Below, piece by piece: positions 8,255 through 17,118 of a stretch of 64,000 nucleotides of DNA (its first letter is position 1; each line of letters starts with the position of its first letter). Below the pieces are notes generated by a model. That model saw only the letters and a program-made list of their open reading frames with translations, was not told the origin of the DNA and searched no databases. The stretch spans positions 1 to 64,000 of the forward strand of contig JAJRYF010000082.1 in the NCBI GenBank assembly GCA_024275935.1, in the 5' to 3' direction. A program made the translations under genes and the position numbers. This DNA comes from Gammaproteobacteria bacterium (GTDB lineage: Bacteria > Pseudomonadota > Gammaproteobacteria > Xanthomonadales > SZUA-36).

Positions 8255-8989
8255 TCAAGGCTCATCGTTACTGAGCTTAACGCGGGTTACATTATAATGA
8301 TCGGTGTATTTACGCCAGTTCCAGTGGCCATCAATTAGGTGTACATTAGTGACACCAAATTTCTCCATATCCTCAATCGAATAATCAAAGCCGTGAACTA
8401 TAATTGGCTTGAAAGTGAAAAATGCCCGGATGTACTCCCATAAACTTGCGCTAGCACTCCCAAACCCATAAATTGCAATCCGATAATCAACCTTTATTTT
8501 TTCAAAGAAACTGACTTCCCTTTCTCTCCAGGCAATTTTGGATTCATTTCCTGCGCGTACAAGCGCATCCATATCCGGCTGCCAGGAGTTGCCATGCCAC
8601 AATAGAACTGAGTCTTTCTTTAAGCCTTTTCGTTTTGCAGCTGTGAAAATATAGTTTGCACAAGATGAGGCGCAAAGTTGATCGACAACGACATTAATTT
8701 CATTCTCATAAACCCAGTCCCCCAAATCCATACCAAGCAAAGCACTGCCACCGCCACTAAAAATAACCAGCGTATCCGGCTTGGTTATGGATTCTTCATA
8801 TAGGCTAAACAGTTGCTCATTGGCCGCTTTGTCTAGGCGCCCGTTGTAGTGGATTCCATTTTTTTTATCCAGAAACACAGTTGTTGGGGGCGGCTCCTGA
8901 GGTTTGGTTTTATTTCCCGCGCACGCAGCTAGTAACAATGCAGCTAATGCCAGGATATACATCCTGTAGAGTGAATTGGTAAATTTCAT
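8255..8989 (-). CDS. lipoprotein with ClpP/crotonase-like periplasmic domain (COG3904-like)
   Basis: A 244-residue protein starting at the ATG at 8989, chosen because it is followed at once by a type II signal peptide ending in lipobox LLAAC; an upstream in-frame start at 9028 would bury that signal. The mature part holds VIFSGGGSALLGMDLG and, about 30 residues later, VVDQLCASSCANYIF. The latter resembles the C-A-S-A-C segment of the COG3904 predicted periplasmic proteins, which share the ClpP/crotonase fold. Whether it is a protease is unknown. The later HGNSWQPD segment corresponds to a histidine-bearing strand in that group. Outer-membrane attachment is inferred from the lipobox. Confidence 0.7.
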   Translation of the reverse strand: MKFTNSLYRMYILALAALLLAACAGNKTKPQEPPPTTVFLDKKNGIHYNGRLDKAANEQLFSLYEESITKPDTLVIFSGGGSALLGMDLGDWVYENEINVVVDQLCASSCANYIFTAAKRKGLKKDSVLLWHGNSWQPDMDALVRAGNESKIAWREREVSFFEKIKVDYRIAIYGFGSASASLWEYIRAFFTFKPIIVHGFDYSIEDMEKFGVTNVHLIDGHWNWRKYTDHYNVTRVKLSNDEP

Positions 8990-9071
8990 ATCCGTATTTA
9001 TACCACGATAAGTATATCTACCACCCAATCTATAGAGTTGAATCTAGAATTGTCACCACTTAAACCTGACC

Positions 9072-9839
9072 CTACAAATCAAACTCAGCAATCACCGGAG
9101 TATGATCCGAAGGTCGCTCCTGGCGCCGCGGTTCTTTGTCAATATAGGCTGCGGTGCAACGGTCTGCCATAGCTTTGGACGCTAGTACAAAGTCGATTCT
9201 AAGACCCATATTCCGACGGAAAGCCGCCTGGCGGTAATCCCACCAACTCCAGAGTTTTTCTGGTTGCTCAAACATACGGAAAGTATCCGTCAGACCCAGG
9301 TCCATTATTTTTGCCAGGGCTTCGCGCTCTGTAACTGAGCATAAAATCTTGTCGCGCCAGGCATCAGGGTCATGGACATCGGCATCGGTGGGGGCAATAT
9401 TAAAGTCGCCCAAAACCACCACTTTCTCAAACTCCTGTAACTGGCTCTGAATAAACTTGGTTACTTGTTCCAACCAGTGGAGCTTATAGGCAAACTTTTC
9501 TGAACCTACCTCAGAGCCATTAACTACATACAGGTTAATTACCCTTACACCTGCTACTGTAACCGCCAAAATCCGGCGTTGTGGATCATCCAGACCAAGA
9601 ATATCCGTTGTTGGGTCGTTGGCTTTAAGCTTGCTTAGAACGGCGACCCCATTATAGGTTTTTTGACCCGCATAGACAGCTTGATAACCGACCTCGGCAA
9701 GCGCCTCAAGCGGAAATTTGTCATCAGTCATTTTGGTTTCCTGCAACGCCAATACATCTGGCTGGGCAACCTCAAGCCAGGCTTGTACATGCGGCAAGCG
9801 GACATTCAAAGAATTTACATTCCAGCTGGCTATTTTCAT
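9072..9839 (-). CDS. xthA: exodeoxyribonuclease III
   Basis: A 255-residue enzyme of the Xth family, which removes nucleotides 3'-5' from duplex DNA and cleaves abasic sites in base-excision repair. The metal and catalytic residues are present: SWNVNSLNVR (Asn near residue 7), LALQETK (Glu at about 34), VLGDFNIAP (Asp/Asn pair near 146-148) and the C-terminal RPSDHTPV with the active-site Asp-His. Length is normal (E. coli XthA has 268). The start ATG at 9839 overlaps the stop of the oligopeptidase gene by 4 bases, so expression depends on that transcript, even though the upstream gene is interrupted. Confidence 0.93.
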   Translation of the reverse strand: MKIASWNVNSLNVRLPHVQAWLEVAQPDVLALQETKMTDDKFPLEALAEVGYQAVYAGQKTYNGVAVLSKLKANDPTTDILGLDDPQRRILAVTVAGVRVINLYVVNGSEVGSEKFAYKLHWLEQVTKFIQSQLQEFEKVVVLGDFNIAPTDADVHDPDAWRDKILCSVTEREALAKIMDLGLTDTFRMFEQPEKLWSWWDYRQAAFRRNMGLRIDFVLASKAMADRCTAAYIDKEPRRQERPSDHTPVIAEFDL

Positions 9840-11899
9840 TTCTCTACTCCATAAGCTGCTAATAAAGGGCCTATCTGAGGCGGTCTACCGCGGAAAGCTG
9901 AGAATGATTCTGCTGCTGGCCGAGAAGCGCCAACCTCCAGTATCTCACGCCGAAAATCAGCACCAGTTTGTGGGTTAAATATACCCTCCTCACTGAACCG
10001 TGCAAAGGCATCTTCTGATAACAGCTCTGCCCACAAATAACTATAGTAGCCAGCCGCATAGCCACCTGCGAATAAATGCCCAAAACCACATAACATACGA
10101 TTATATTCCGGCATTGGGGTAACTCCGGCTTGCTGATGGACTTCGCGCATTAGCTTATGCGGATCCAGCGGGTTATCCGGGTCAAACTCCAGGTGCAAGC
10201 GCATATCAGTTAGCGCAAACTCCAACTGCCTAACCAGCTGCATGGCTTTTTGGAAGTGCCGAGCTTTATTGATCCGTTTAAATAACTCAGCGGGCAAGCT
10301 TTCACCACTTTGGTAATGTTTGGCAAAGCCATCCAGAGCTGTTTTTTCCCAACACCAGTTTTCCAAAATCTGACTGGGCAACTCCACCGCATCCCACTCT
10401 ACCCCATTAATACCGCCTAACTGCGGATAAGATATTTTAGTCAATAGGTGGTGCAAACAATGCCCACACTAATGAAATAAGGTTTCCACATCGCTGTGGC
10501 TTAACAGTGATGGCACATCACCTTGTGGAGGAGCGAAATTGCAGGTCAGGAATGCCACTGGTAATTGCATGGTTGCATCATGGCGTAAATAGCGTGATCT
10601 ACAAACATCCATCCAGGCACCACTGCGTTTGTTATCACGGGCATATAAATCCAGATAAACAGCCGCTATTTCCACCCCGCCGGCTGAAAACACACGATAA
10701 AAATCGACATCCGGATGCCAACGGTTAACCGAGTTGTCTTGCTCAAAGCGAATGCTGTAAAGTTTTTCGACAATTTCAAATAAGCCTGCAACTGTAGCTG
10801 GCGCGGGGAAGTATGGGCGAATTTGCTCCTCGCTAATGGCATAGCGTTGCTGGCGTAGTTTTTCTGACCAATAGGCGATATCCCAAGCCTGTAACTTATC
10901 TGGACCACCCGCCTGCTGGGTGAAGGCCTGCAGCTCTGCAAACTGTTCAACTGCTGCGGGCCTGGCCTTTTCAAGCAGTTGTTGCAAGAATTCCATTACC
11001 TGCTCGGCAGAGTCGGCCATTCTGGTTTCCAGAGCTAACTCGGCATAATTGCTAAAACCCAGCAACTCAGCCATCTGCTTACGAGCAGTCAATATCTCTA
11101 ACAACAACGGACTATTATCAAACTGCAAACAGGACTCATCTAATGCCTGCGAAGATGCTCTGGTAGCAAAAGCCCGATACATTTCTTCTCGCAATTTGGG
11201 CGCATCCGCATAGGTCATAACGGCCATATATGCTGGTTGGCTCAGGTTAAGCAAATAGCTATTTTCAGGCTTTCCTGCAGCCGTAGCCAAGCCCTGCAGC
11301 AGACTTAATTCATTTGCTGGTAGACCGGCCAATTCTTGGGCATCAACTATCAATTTGCTCCAGGCTTTAGTTGCATCAAGCAAGTTATTTGAGAACTTAG
11401 ATGAGAGCTGGCTTTGCTGTTCTACCAACTCACGGAAGCGGACACTGGAACTGCCTTCCAAAGCCACCCCGGAAAGCCTGAAGTCGCGTAACTCAAGGTC
11501 AATGATTCGCTGCTGGATTGGCTCCAATTGAGCAAACTGATCACTGTTGCGAAGCTTCTCCCAGCGCTGGTAAAGGGTTTGATTTTGCCCTCGTTCGGCA
11601 AAAAACTTGGCAATTTTTTCGCGCGCGCTATCATAAGCTAAGCGCAGTTCTTCGGCATCTGCTACAGAATGTAAATGCGATACTGGTGACCAGTATTCAT
11701 CCATGGCCAACGACCAGCCTAACTCGGCATCGACTAGGCTAGAGAAGCTAATTGCAGTATCAGCTAACTGCTCAAGCGAGCTTAACCCTAACTGATAAGC
11801 GCTAACCAGCTTGGTAATGTTTATTTCAATATCTGCAGTCTTGATAGAACTAAAGTCTGGCAAGCTGAGAGTGTTCTGCGGGGACTGGGGTTTACTCAT
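9836..11899 (-). pseudogene. prlC: oligopeptidase A (M3 family), frame intact but interrupted by an amber codon at the catalytic Glu
   Basis: Read as one frame this is 687 codons, matching the roughly 680 residues of E. coli PrlC/OpdA, the cytoplasmic zinc oligopeptidase that degrades signal peptides and small peptides. Codon 477 is TAG (bases 10469-10471 of the plus strand, reverse complement). The family motif HEFGHCLHH would be expected there; the sequence reads H-stop-C-G-H-C-L-H-H. Thus the stop replaces the catalytic Glu (GAG to TAG) and the next Phe is Cys (TTT to TGT). Both sides are otherwise undamaged: the third zinc ligand lies in DAVELPSQ downstream, and the frame closes in a 4-base overlap with xthA. 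Likely inactive: a 476-residue product lacks the active site. Recent pseudogene, assembly error or stop readthrough are the alternatives. Confidence 0.85.
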
Positions 11900-12063
11900 A
11901 AGATGACTGGTTTATTGGTAACGAACTGGTCAGCGATAGTAACATGCTGTTTTTCCACATGCTAGAAAAGCACTAAATAATGACCAGAAGCTACAGCTGA
12001 GAACTTGTCATTGACTGCAATTTACAGCAAACTGAACATTATTGATGCCCTCGGAACCAGCTT

Positions 12064-12435
12064 ATGAAACCCGGCAAAACCGGCATTGTCAGAATAATTG
12101 ATGCCACCGGCTACTCCTGGAAAGGGTTGCAAGCCGCGTACCGGCACGAGTCAGCTTTTCGTCAGGAACTGCTGCTTACAGCCATTGGCATTCCCCTGGC
12201 AATCTGGCTGGCGCAATCCACCATTCAACTATTACTCCTAATTTTGCCGCTACTGTTGTTATTACTTGTCGAGCTTGCTAACAGTGCGTTGGAAGCTGTA
12301 GTGGATAGAATCGGGGATGAAATACACGAACTATCCGGCCGCGCTAAAGACCTGGGTTCGGCTATGGTGCTGCTGGCAATAGTAATGCTGGCAGTAAGTT
12401 GGATACTTATTATTGGAGAAAATTATGTTTGGTAA
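12064..12435 (+). CDS. dgkA: diacylglycerol kinase
   Basis: A 123-residue integral membrane kinase of the small bacterial DgkA type, which phosphorylates diacylglycerol released during membrane-derived oligosaccharide or lipid turnover. The defining cytoplasmic loop is intact: ELANSALEAVVDRIGDE followed by KDLGSAMV, carrying the catalytic Glu and the lipid and nucleotide contacts. Three hydrophobic helices (about 35-52, 55-70 and 98-118) follow an amphipathic N-terminal helix. Length equals E. coli DgkA (122). Its last 11 bases overlap the following Kazal-domain lipoprotein gene. Confidence 0.93.
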   Translation: MKPGKTGIVRIIDATGYSWKGLQAAYRHESAFRQELLLTAIGIPLAIWLAQSTIQLLLLILPLLLLLLVELANSALEAVVDRIGDEIHELSGRAKDLGSAMVLLAIVMLAVSWILIIGENYVW

Positions 12436-12694
12436 ATACCTACTCTTGCTGCTAGTCATGCTACTGATAACAGCTTGTCAACAACCGCCAGTTACTGAAT
12501 CAGCGGAAGTGATAGCGCCAGTGACCAAGGAAGAGCCTTGCTTAGGGCCTGTAAACAAGGAAACCATGTGCACCATGCACTACCAACCGGTATGCGGCTG
12601 TGATGGCAAAACCTATTCCAATGAATGCGTCGCCAACAGTAATGGTGTGCTGCAAACCACCGAAGGAGCCTGTGCCGGAGAAGATCAGCTTTAA
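12425..12694 (+). CDS. Kazal-type serine protease inhibitor-domain lipoprotein
   Basis: An 89-residue protein with a type II signal peptide (lipobox LLITAC) and one Kazal domain: Cys-rich spacing with MHYQPVCGCDGKTYSNEC followed by GAC, the canonical C-x-C-D-x-x-T-Y-x-N-x-C pattern. Kazal domains inhibit serine proteases; in bacteria they are occasional, and an envelope-located role in resisting external proteases is an inference. The ATG at 12425 is chosen because a GGAG lies 6 bases upstream within dgkA and the signal peptide begins there. The end overlaps the convergent MFS gene by 4 bases. Confidence 0.85.
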   Translation: MFGKYLLLLLVMLLITACQQPPVTESAEVIAPVTKEEPCLGPVNKETMCTMHYQPVCGCDGKTYSNECVANSNGVLQTTEGACAGEDQL

Positions 12695-13980
12695 GATTGC
12701 CGGTGCTGCCTGGCAAGCACTACAAACGATATAGCTCCAGCGACCACCAGCGTAAATGGTAATAGCAAGGCTAAGCGTCCAAGATCCGGGTTGAGGGCAT
12801 TAAGCCCCTGATACAGTAATACGCCTAATGTTGGCATCACTACACCACGGATGCCGGTTAAGGTGACATGGATACCCATATACGCGTTACTGTCTTTATC
12901 GTTTGAGAAATCATTATGCCCCAGATTCCAGCCCAGTACTGCGCCACCATAGGCAATGCCCAGTAACACTGAACCGAGCCAGAAGCCCATGGTATCACCA
13001 CTAATTGCTGCATAGGCAAAACTGGCAAGTGCCACAACGAACGACCATGAATGTAGCGCCCGGTATTCCAGGATATGGCGCGAATCTAACAGCTTGGCCC
13101 AAAAAATCACACTGATTGCCACCATTACCAAGGGAATAGATGAGGTGATTAGTACCTGATCTAAGCGCGGCAGGGAGAAATGCTCATTAATCACCACAAT
13201 CAATGGCGCCATCAGCATCAGATTGCCGCTACCGAACAACATCATCGCCAGCATATAGTTACGGAACTTACGGTCGCGTTTAAGAATTCCAGCCATCGCC
13301 GTAAATCGCCCAACACCTTGAGATCGGCTTTGCTGTTCATCCCGAAGTAAGCGGCGGGAACCACGGACACGAGTCTTGCGGTAAACCCAGGCGGTAAGTA
13401 AGCCAATCAGTGCCGCTAGCGGGTATATCCAACGAAAAGCCAGCGCCTGATGATTCAGCCAGAACCCAATTAAAGCAGACACCAGGCCCATTACCAGTGC
13501 GGATGCGGTCATTAACCTGGAAGTAATTCGCGCCCGCACATCCCGCGAGAAATTCATCCGCCAAACAGAAGCCCGTAAGGTGACCACCCCGGACCAAAAC
13601 ACTCGTGCCAGAATCATTCCCGCAGTAAACATCCATAATCCAAACGAGCTTACAGGAGATGCCGCCATTAACAACAAGCCCAAGCCGCAACCACTAATAG
13701 ACAGGCTCATTAGCCTGACTTTATCGCGCCCATGCCCATAGGCCACAAACAGAAAGCTAAACACATTGGCAAAAGCCGGGGCGCCAACCACCAGCGCCAC
13801 CGCCAGATTTACCCACAATGCTGATGCTTGCCCATCAAATACACTTTTAACCACCACTCCGGCAAGGCCGCCCTCAAGCGCCGCCAGCATAATTGCAGCG
13901 GTAGACCAGGTAGCCAGCTCTCTGGGAATCATTGCCTTGGCTAATCTTGAAATTCCCGCTCTCGGGCTGTGCTTATTCAT
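12691..13980 (-). CDS. major facilitator superfamily transporter
   Basis: A 429-residue polytopic inner-membrane protein with about 12 predicted hydrophobic segments in two halves and a basic central loop (around residues 200-220, with KTRVRGSRR and RSQGVGR). A loop motif VAYGHGRDKVRLM between helices 2 and 3 corresponds to the MFS G-x-x-x-D-R-x-G-R/K-R motif. Substrate is not recognisable. The N-terminus precedes the first helix by about 25 basic residues. It is convergent with, and overlaps by 4 bases, the Kazal-lipoprotein gene, and is divergent from the thioesterase gene. Confidence 0.82.
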   Translation of the reverse strand: MNKHSPRAGISRLAKAMIPRELATWSTAAIMLAALEGGLAGVVVKSVFDGQASALWVNLAVALVVGAPAFANVFSFLFVAYGHGRDKVRLMSLSISGCGLGLLLMAASPVSSFGLWMFTAGMILARVFWSGVVTLRASVWRMNFSRDVRARITSRLMTASALVMGLVSALIGFWLNHQALAFRWIYPLAALIGLLTAWVYRKTRVRGSRRLLRDEQQSRSQGVGRFTAMAGILKRDRKFRNYMLAMMLFGSGNLMLMAPLIVVINEHFSLPRLDQVLITSSIPLVMVAISVIFWAKLLDSRHILEYRALHSWSFVVALASFAYAAISGDTMGFWLGSVLLGIAYGGAVLGWNLGHNDFSNDKDSNAYMGIHVTLTGIRGVVMPTLGVLLYQGLNALNPDLGRLALLLPFTLVVAGAISFVVLARQHRQS

Positions 13981-14052
13981 GCTTTCTTCTTATACCAAGC
14001 TGGGAGCTCACAGCATACACGCTATATCGATCAAAATTGTTACAATGTGTGT

Positions 14053-14526
14053 ATGAATAGCCCCAACAGCCCCCGCTCTAACCAACAATGGTTGCAGTCT
14101 CTGCGGGACATTATCGACACTCAAATCCCATTGAGCCGGGCAATGCAACTGGAAATTCTTGAGTTTAAGCACGGCTATTTACGCGCCCGCGCTCCATTAG
14201 CGCCGAACATAAACGACAAAGGTACTGCCTTTGGCGGTTCACAAGCTGCCCTCATGACTTTGCTAGGTTGGGGGCTGGTTTGGCTTGAAACCCGCAAAAA
14301 CGGGTATGATTGTGATATTGTGATCCATAAAGGTGAGTTGATTTGGCATCGGGCGCTAAAAGGAGAGCTTCTAATAAGCTGCTCTATTCCAGATAAAGAG
14401 GCCCTTGATATCTTTTTTAAGACCCTGAATCGGCGCGGGAAAGCAAGCTTAAGTTTGCGCCCTATCATTAGCGATGAAACTGGTGTGACTACAGAATTTA
14501 ATTGCCGTTATGTTGCCCTAAAATAA
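14053..14526 (+). CDS. YiiD C-terminal-type hotdog thioesterase
   Basis: A 157-residue hotdog-fold protein. The helix region LAPNINDKGTAFGGSQAAL matches the conserved N-x-N-x-x-x-T-x-F-G-G-S segment of the YiiD C-terminal (thioesterase-like) family. Such proteins are thought to act on acyl-thioesters; the substrate is unknown. The ATG at 14053 is used since upstream in-frame sequence has no family similarity and overlaps the MFS promoter region. It ends 9 bases before the next lipoprotein gene, so they are probably cotranscribed. Confidence 0.83.
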   Translation: MNSPNSPRSNQQWLQSLRDIIDTQIPLSRAMQLEILEFKHGYLRARAPLAPNINDKGTAFGGSQAALMTLLGWGLVWLETRKNGYDCDIVIHKGELIWHRALKGELLISCSIPDKEALDIFFKTLNRRGKASLSLRPIISDETGVTTEFNCRYVALK

Positions 14527-14535
14527 GGAAACTAG

Positions 14536-14949
14536 ATGCAAGCTTTAACTAAATTTACTCTGATTATACTGGTGCTGGCGCTAACCGCCTGCGCTACCCC
14601 GCAACGCGAAAAGTCATTTGAAGTCAGCCTCAAGCAGATGGAAAAGTTAATCCGCTGGAGTGAGTTTGAAGGCGCAATGAATATGATCGCCCCAGAGTAC
14701 ATAGCTGAAAATAACATCACTCAGCTAGATGTCGAACGATTAAAGCAATACCGGGTAACCGGCTATACGGTGACGCAACAAGAGATGGACGCTGATCAAG
14801 TTTTATTCCGACAGCAAGTGCTATTGCAAATGTACAACACCCATAATCCGGTTGAGCGCAGCCTGCGCTGGAACCAGGAATGGCGTTATGATGAAGAGTC
14901 AAATCGTTGGACCATGCATTCGGGACTACCAGATGTGGTTGGTCGTTAA
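14536..14949 (+). CDS. small lipoprotein of unknown function
   Basis: A 137-residue protein with a type II signal peptide (lipobox ALTAC, cysteine about residue 19). The mature part reads as a compact alpha/beta domain with conserved-looking aromatic and charged clusters (KLIRWSEFEGA, LRWNQEWRYDE, RWTMHSGLP). The pattern of a helix followed by four strands ending in a W-rich strand resembles SnoaL/NTF2-like folds, but this is only an impression. A GGAA ribosome-binding site is present upstream. It lies between the thioesterase and ParA-like genes on the same strand. Confidence 0.7.
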   Translation: MQALTKFTLIILVLALTACATPQREKSFEVSLKQMEKLIRWSEFEGAMNMIAPEYIAENNITQLDVERLKQYRVTGYTVTQQEMDADQVLFRQQVLLQMYNTHNPVERSLRWNQEWRYDEESNRWTMHSGLPDVVGR

Positions 14950-14975
14950 TATTCATTAAACTGGGGAGTCTACAC

Positions 14976-15617
14976 ATGCGCACTATCACCGTTATTAATC
15001 CCAAAGGGGGCTGTGGTAAAACCACTATTGCCACCTGTCTGGCATCCCACCTTTCCTGGGATGGCTATAAGGTCGCTCTGGCAGATCTGGATCCACAACA
15101 ATCTACTACCGACTGGGGAGCTTTACGCTCTGAGGAATACCCCGAAATCGAGTTAATCAACCATGGCTCAGGTCAGGTTCGTGCTAGTCGTGGCACTGAT
15201 ATATTGGTGTTGGATTCCCCCGCCGGGGTGCATGGTAAAGAGCTGGGACAACTAGTTCGTCGCTCGCAAACATTATTGGTGCCAATACTGCCCTCACCCA
15301 TAGATATGCGTGCCTCCTGGCGTTTTCTGGAACAACTTTTCTCTTTAGCCCCCGTCCAAAAGGGCAAAGTAAAGGTTGGCTTGATAGCTAATAGAGTTAA
15401 AGAAAACACGCTTATTTATCGGGAATTAACCGGTTTCCTGGGCAAATACCGCGCTCCCTATGTAGCTCACCTGCGGGCTAGCATGAACTATGTAAGAGCT
15501 GCCGAAAAAGGCCTGGGTGTCGCTGATTTACCTCGCTACCTGGCTGAAAGAGACTGGCAGCAATGGAAGCCGTTAATGCGCTGGGTGGAAAGCAAGCGCT
15601 CTCAACCGAAAAACTAA
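14976..15617 (+). CDS. ParA-family ATPase (orphan)
   Basis: A 213-residue MinD/ParA-type ATPase. The deviant Walker A motif NPKGGCGKTT is at residues 7-16 and the A' motif ADLDPQQSTTDW at about 39-50. The Walker B-equivalent LVLDSPAGVHG follows near 76. ParA ATPases position DNA or protein cargo on the nucleoid or pole. No ParB, parS-like repeat or chemotaxis cargo gene is adjacent, so the cargo is unknown. The ATG at 14976, with GGGGAG about 9 bases upstream, is preferred to the earlier in-frame start at 14907, which lies inside the lipoprotein gene. Confidence 0.88.
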   Translation: MRTITVINPKGGCGKTTIATCLASHLSWDGYKVALADLDPQQSTTDWGALRSEEYPEIELINHGSGQVRASRGTDILVLDSPAGVHGKELGQLVRRSQTLLVPILPSPIDMRASWRFLEQLFSLAPVQKGKVKVGLIANRVKENTLIYRELTGFLGKYRAPYVAHLRASMNYVRAAEKGLGVADLPRYLAERDWQQWKPLMRWVESKRSQPKN

Positions 15618-15673
15618 CAACCAACACCCTGTAAATGATGCACTAAACACAAATCGGGAAGGATACCGATACC

Positions 15674-17101
15674 ATGAGATTATTTATATTTCTGCTACTA
15701 TTCTCAAGTTGCGGCTACAGCGCCGAATACCACATTGGCCCTGGTCAGCCTCTAGCTAATATTGCCGATGCTCCCTGGGCCACGCTGGTTGCCGGTGACA
15801 CCGTATATATACATTGGCGGGCACAGCCATATAAAGAAAAATGGGTAATCAACAGACAAGGCACTCCAAGCCAACCGATTTCCATAATTGGGGTTAGCAA
15901 TGGCTCTGGTCAACAACCGGTAATTGACGGCAACAACGCGGTCACAGTCGCTGGCTTGAATTATTGGAACGAATCTCGTGGGGTAATTAAGGTTGGTGGT
16001 TCCAACACACCAGCAGATGGTTTACCCCAATACATTGTGATTGAAAATCTGGAAATCCGTTCCGGCAGGCCCCCATATCAATTCACTGATGACAATGGTA
16101 GCACCCAGAATTACTCCAATAATGCAGCCAGCATTTATGTGGAAAAAGCCGCCAATCTGATAATTCGTAATTGCACCCTGCGAGACTCTGGCAACGGTTT
16201 ATTTATCGCTGCCAACGGAGGACAAACTAAGGATATCTTAATCGAGTCCAACCATATCTTTGATAATGGCATAGTTGGTAGGTTTTATGAGCACAATACT
16301 TACACTGCAGCCATCAACATCACCTATCAATATAATCGGTTTGGGCCACTAAGAAGCGGTGCCTTGGGAAATAACCTGAAAGACCGCTCTGCTGGCCTGG
16401 TGGTTAGATATAACTGGATAGAAAGTGGCAACCGGCAACTGGATCTCGTTGATGCTGAGGATTCATCAGTGCTGGTAAACCACCCAAATTACTCCGAAAC
16501 CTTCGTTTATGGCAACATTCTAATTGAGCCGGATGGTGCTGGAAACTCACAAATAATTCATTATGGTGGTGACAGCGGCACCTTTGCTGATTACCGTAAA
16601 GGTGATTTGTATTTATTCAACAACACCATAATTTCCACCCGTTCTGGTACTACAACTTTAGTGCGTTTATCTACCAATGATGAAACCGCACATATGTTTA
16701 ACAACATCATTTTTAATACTGCTAGCGGTAGCTCAATGGCGATGATTAGTGGCAATGGGACCTTTAATCTTAATAACAACTGGTTAAAAACTGGCTGGCG
16801 GGAATGCCATTGCTCACCTAGTGGCACAATCAATAATAACGGTGGCAATATTGAGGGTCTAGATCCATTATTTAACGACTTCAATGCCCAGCAGTTTGAC
16901 CTATTAAGCACTTCGGTGGCCAGAAACTCTGCTGGGGCACTTATGTCAGCAGTACTGCCAGCGCACCAGTTAATACAACAATACAAGCTCCACCAAAACA
17001 CTGTAGCACGCCCCGTTGATGGCGCATTGGATATTGGGGCTTTTGAGTTCTTTGATAGCCTAAACCTGGATTTAATATTTCTTGATGGGTTTGAGTTGTG
17101 A
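15674..17101 (+). CDS. secreted right-handed beta-helix protein with C-terminal IFLDGFEL tail
   Basis: A 475-residue exported protein. An N-terminal hydrophobic signal ends near CGYSAEY. It could be a lipobox-free signal peptide with cleavage after Ser-Ala, or a weak lipoprotein signal. The body is rich in Asn/Gly/Ile with repeats such as IRNCTLRDSGNGLF and ILIESNHIFDNGI, typical of parallel beta-helix (pectin-lyase-like) folds found in polysaccharide lyases and adhesins. No lyase active site could be assigned. The last residues LDLIFLDGFEL resemble a short acidic C-terminal tail (D-x-I-F-x-D-G-F-E) that I recall on many secreted proteins of some Gammaproteobacteria. Its role is not established here. 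Confidence 0.78.
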   Translation: MRLFIFLLLFSSCGYSAEYHIGPGQPLANIADAPWATLVAGDTVYIHWRAQPYKEKWVINRQGTPSQPISIIGVSNGSGQQPVIDGNNAVTVAGLNYWNESRGVIKVGGSNTPADGLPQYIVIENLEIRSGRPPYQFTDDNGSTQNYSNNAASIYVEKAANLIIRNCTLRDSGNGLFIAANGGQTKDILIESNHIFDNGIVGRFYEHNTYTAAINITYQYNRFGPLRSGALGNNLKDRSAGLVVRYNWIESGNRQLDLVDAEDSSVLVNHPNYSETFVYGNILIEPDGAGNSQIIHYGGDSGTFADYRKGDLYLFNNTIISTRSGTTTLVRLSTNDETAHMFNNIIFNTASGSSMAMISGNGTFNLNNNWLKTGWRECHCSPSGTINNNGGNIEGLDPLFNDFNAQQFDLLSTSVARNSAGALMSAVLPAHQLIQQYKLHQNTVARPVDGALDIGAFEFFDSLNLDLIFLDGFEL

Positions 17102-17118
17102 TGCAGGTGCCCTTTTGC

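Noticed and set aside
10457-10480. Pyrrolysine or selenocysteine as the reading of the in-frame stop in the oligopeptidase gene
   Set aside because: Selenocysteine uses UGA, whereas this is UAG. No pyl genes are visible, and pyrrolysine is very rare in gammaproteobacteria. A point mutation or assembly error is simpler.
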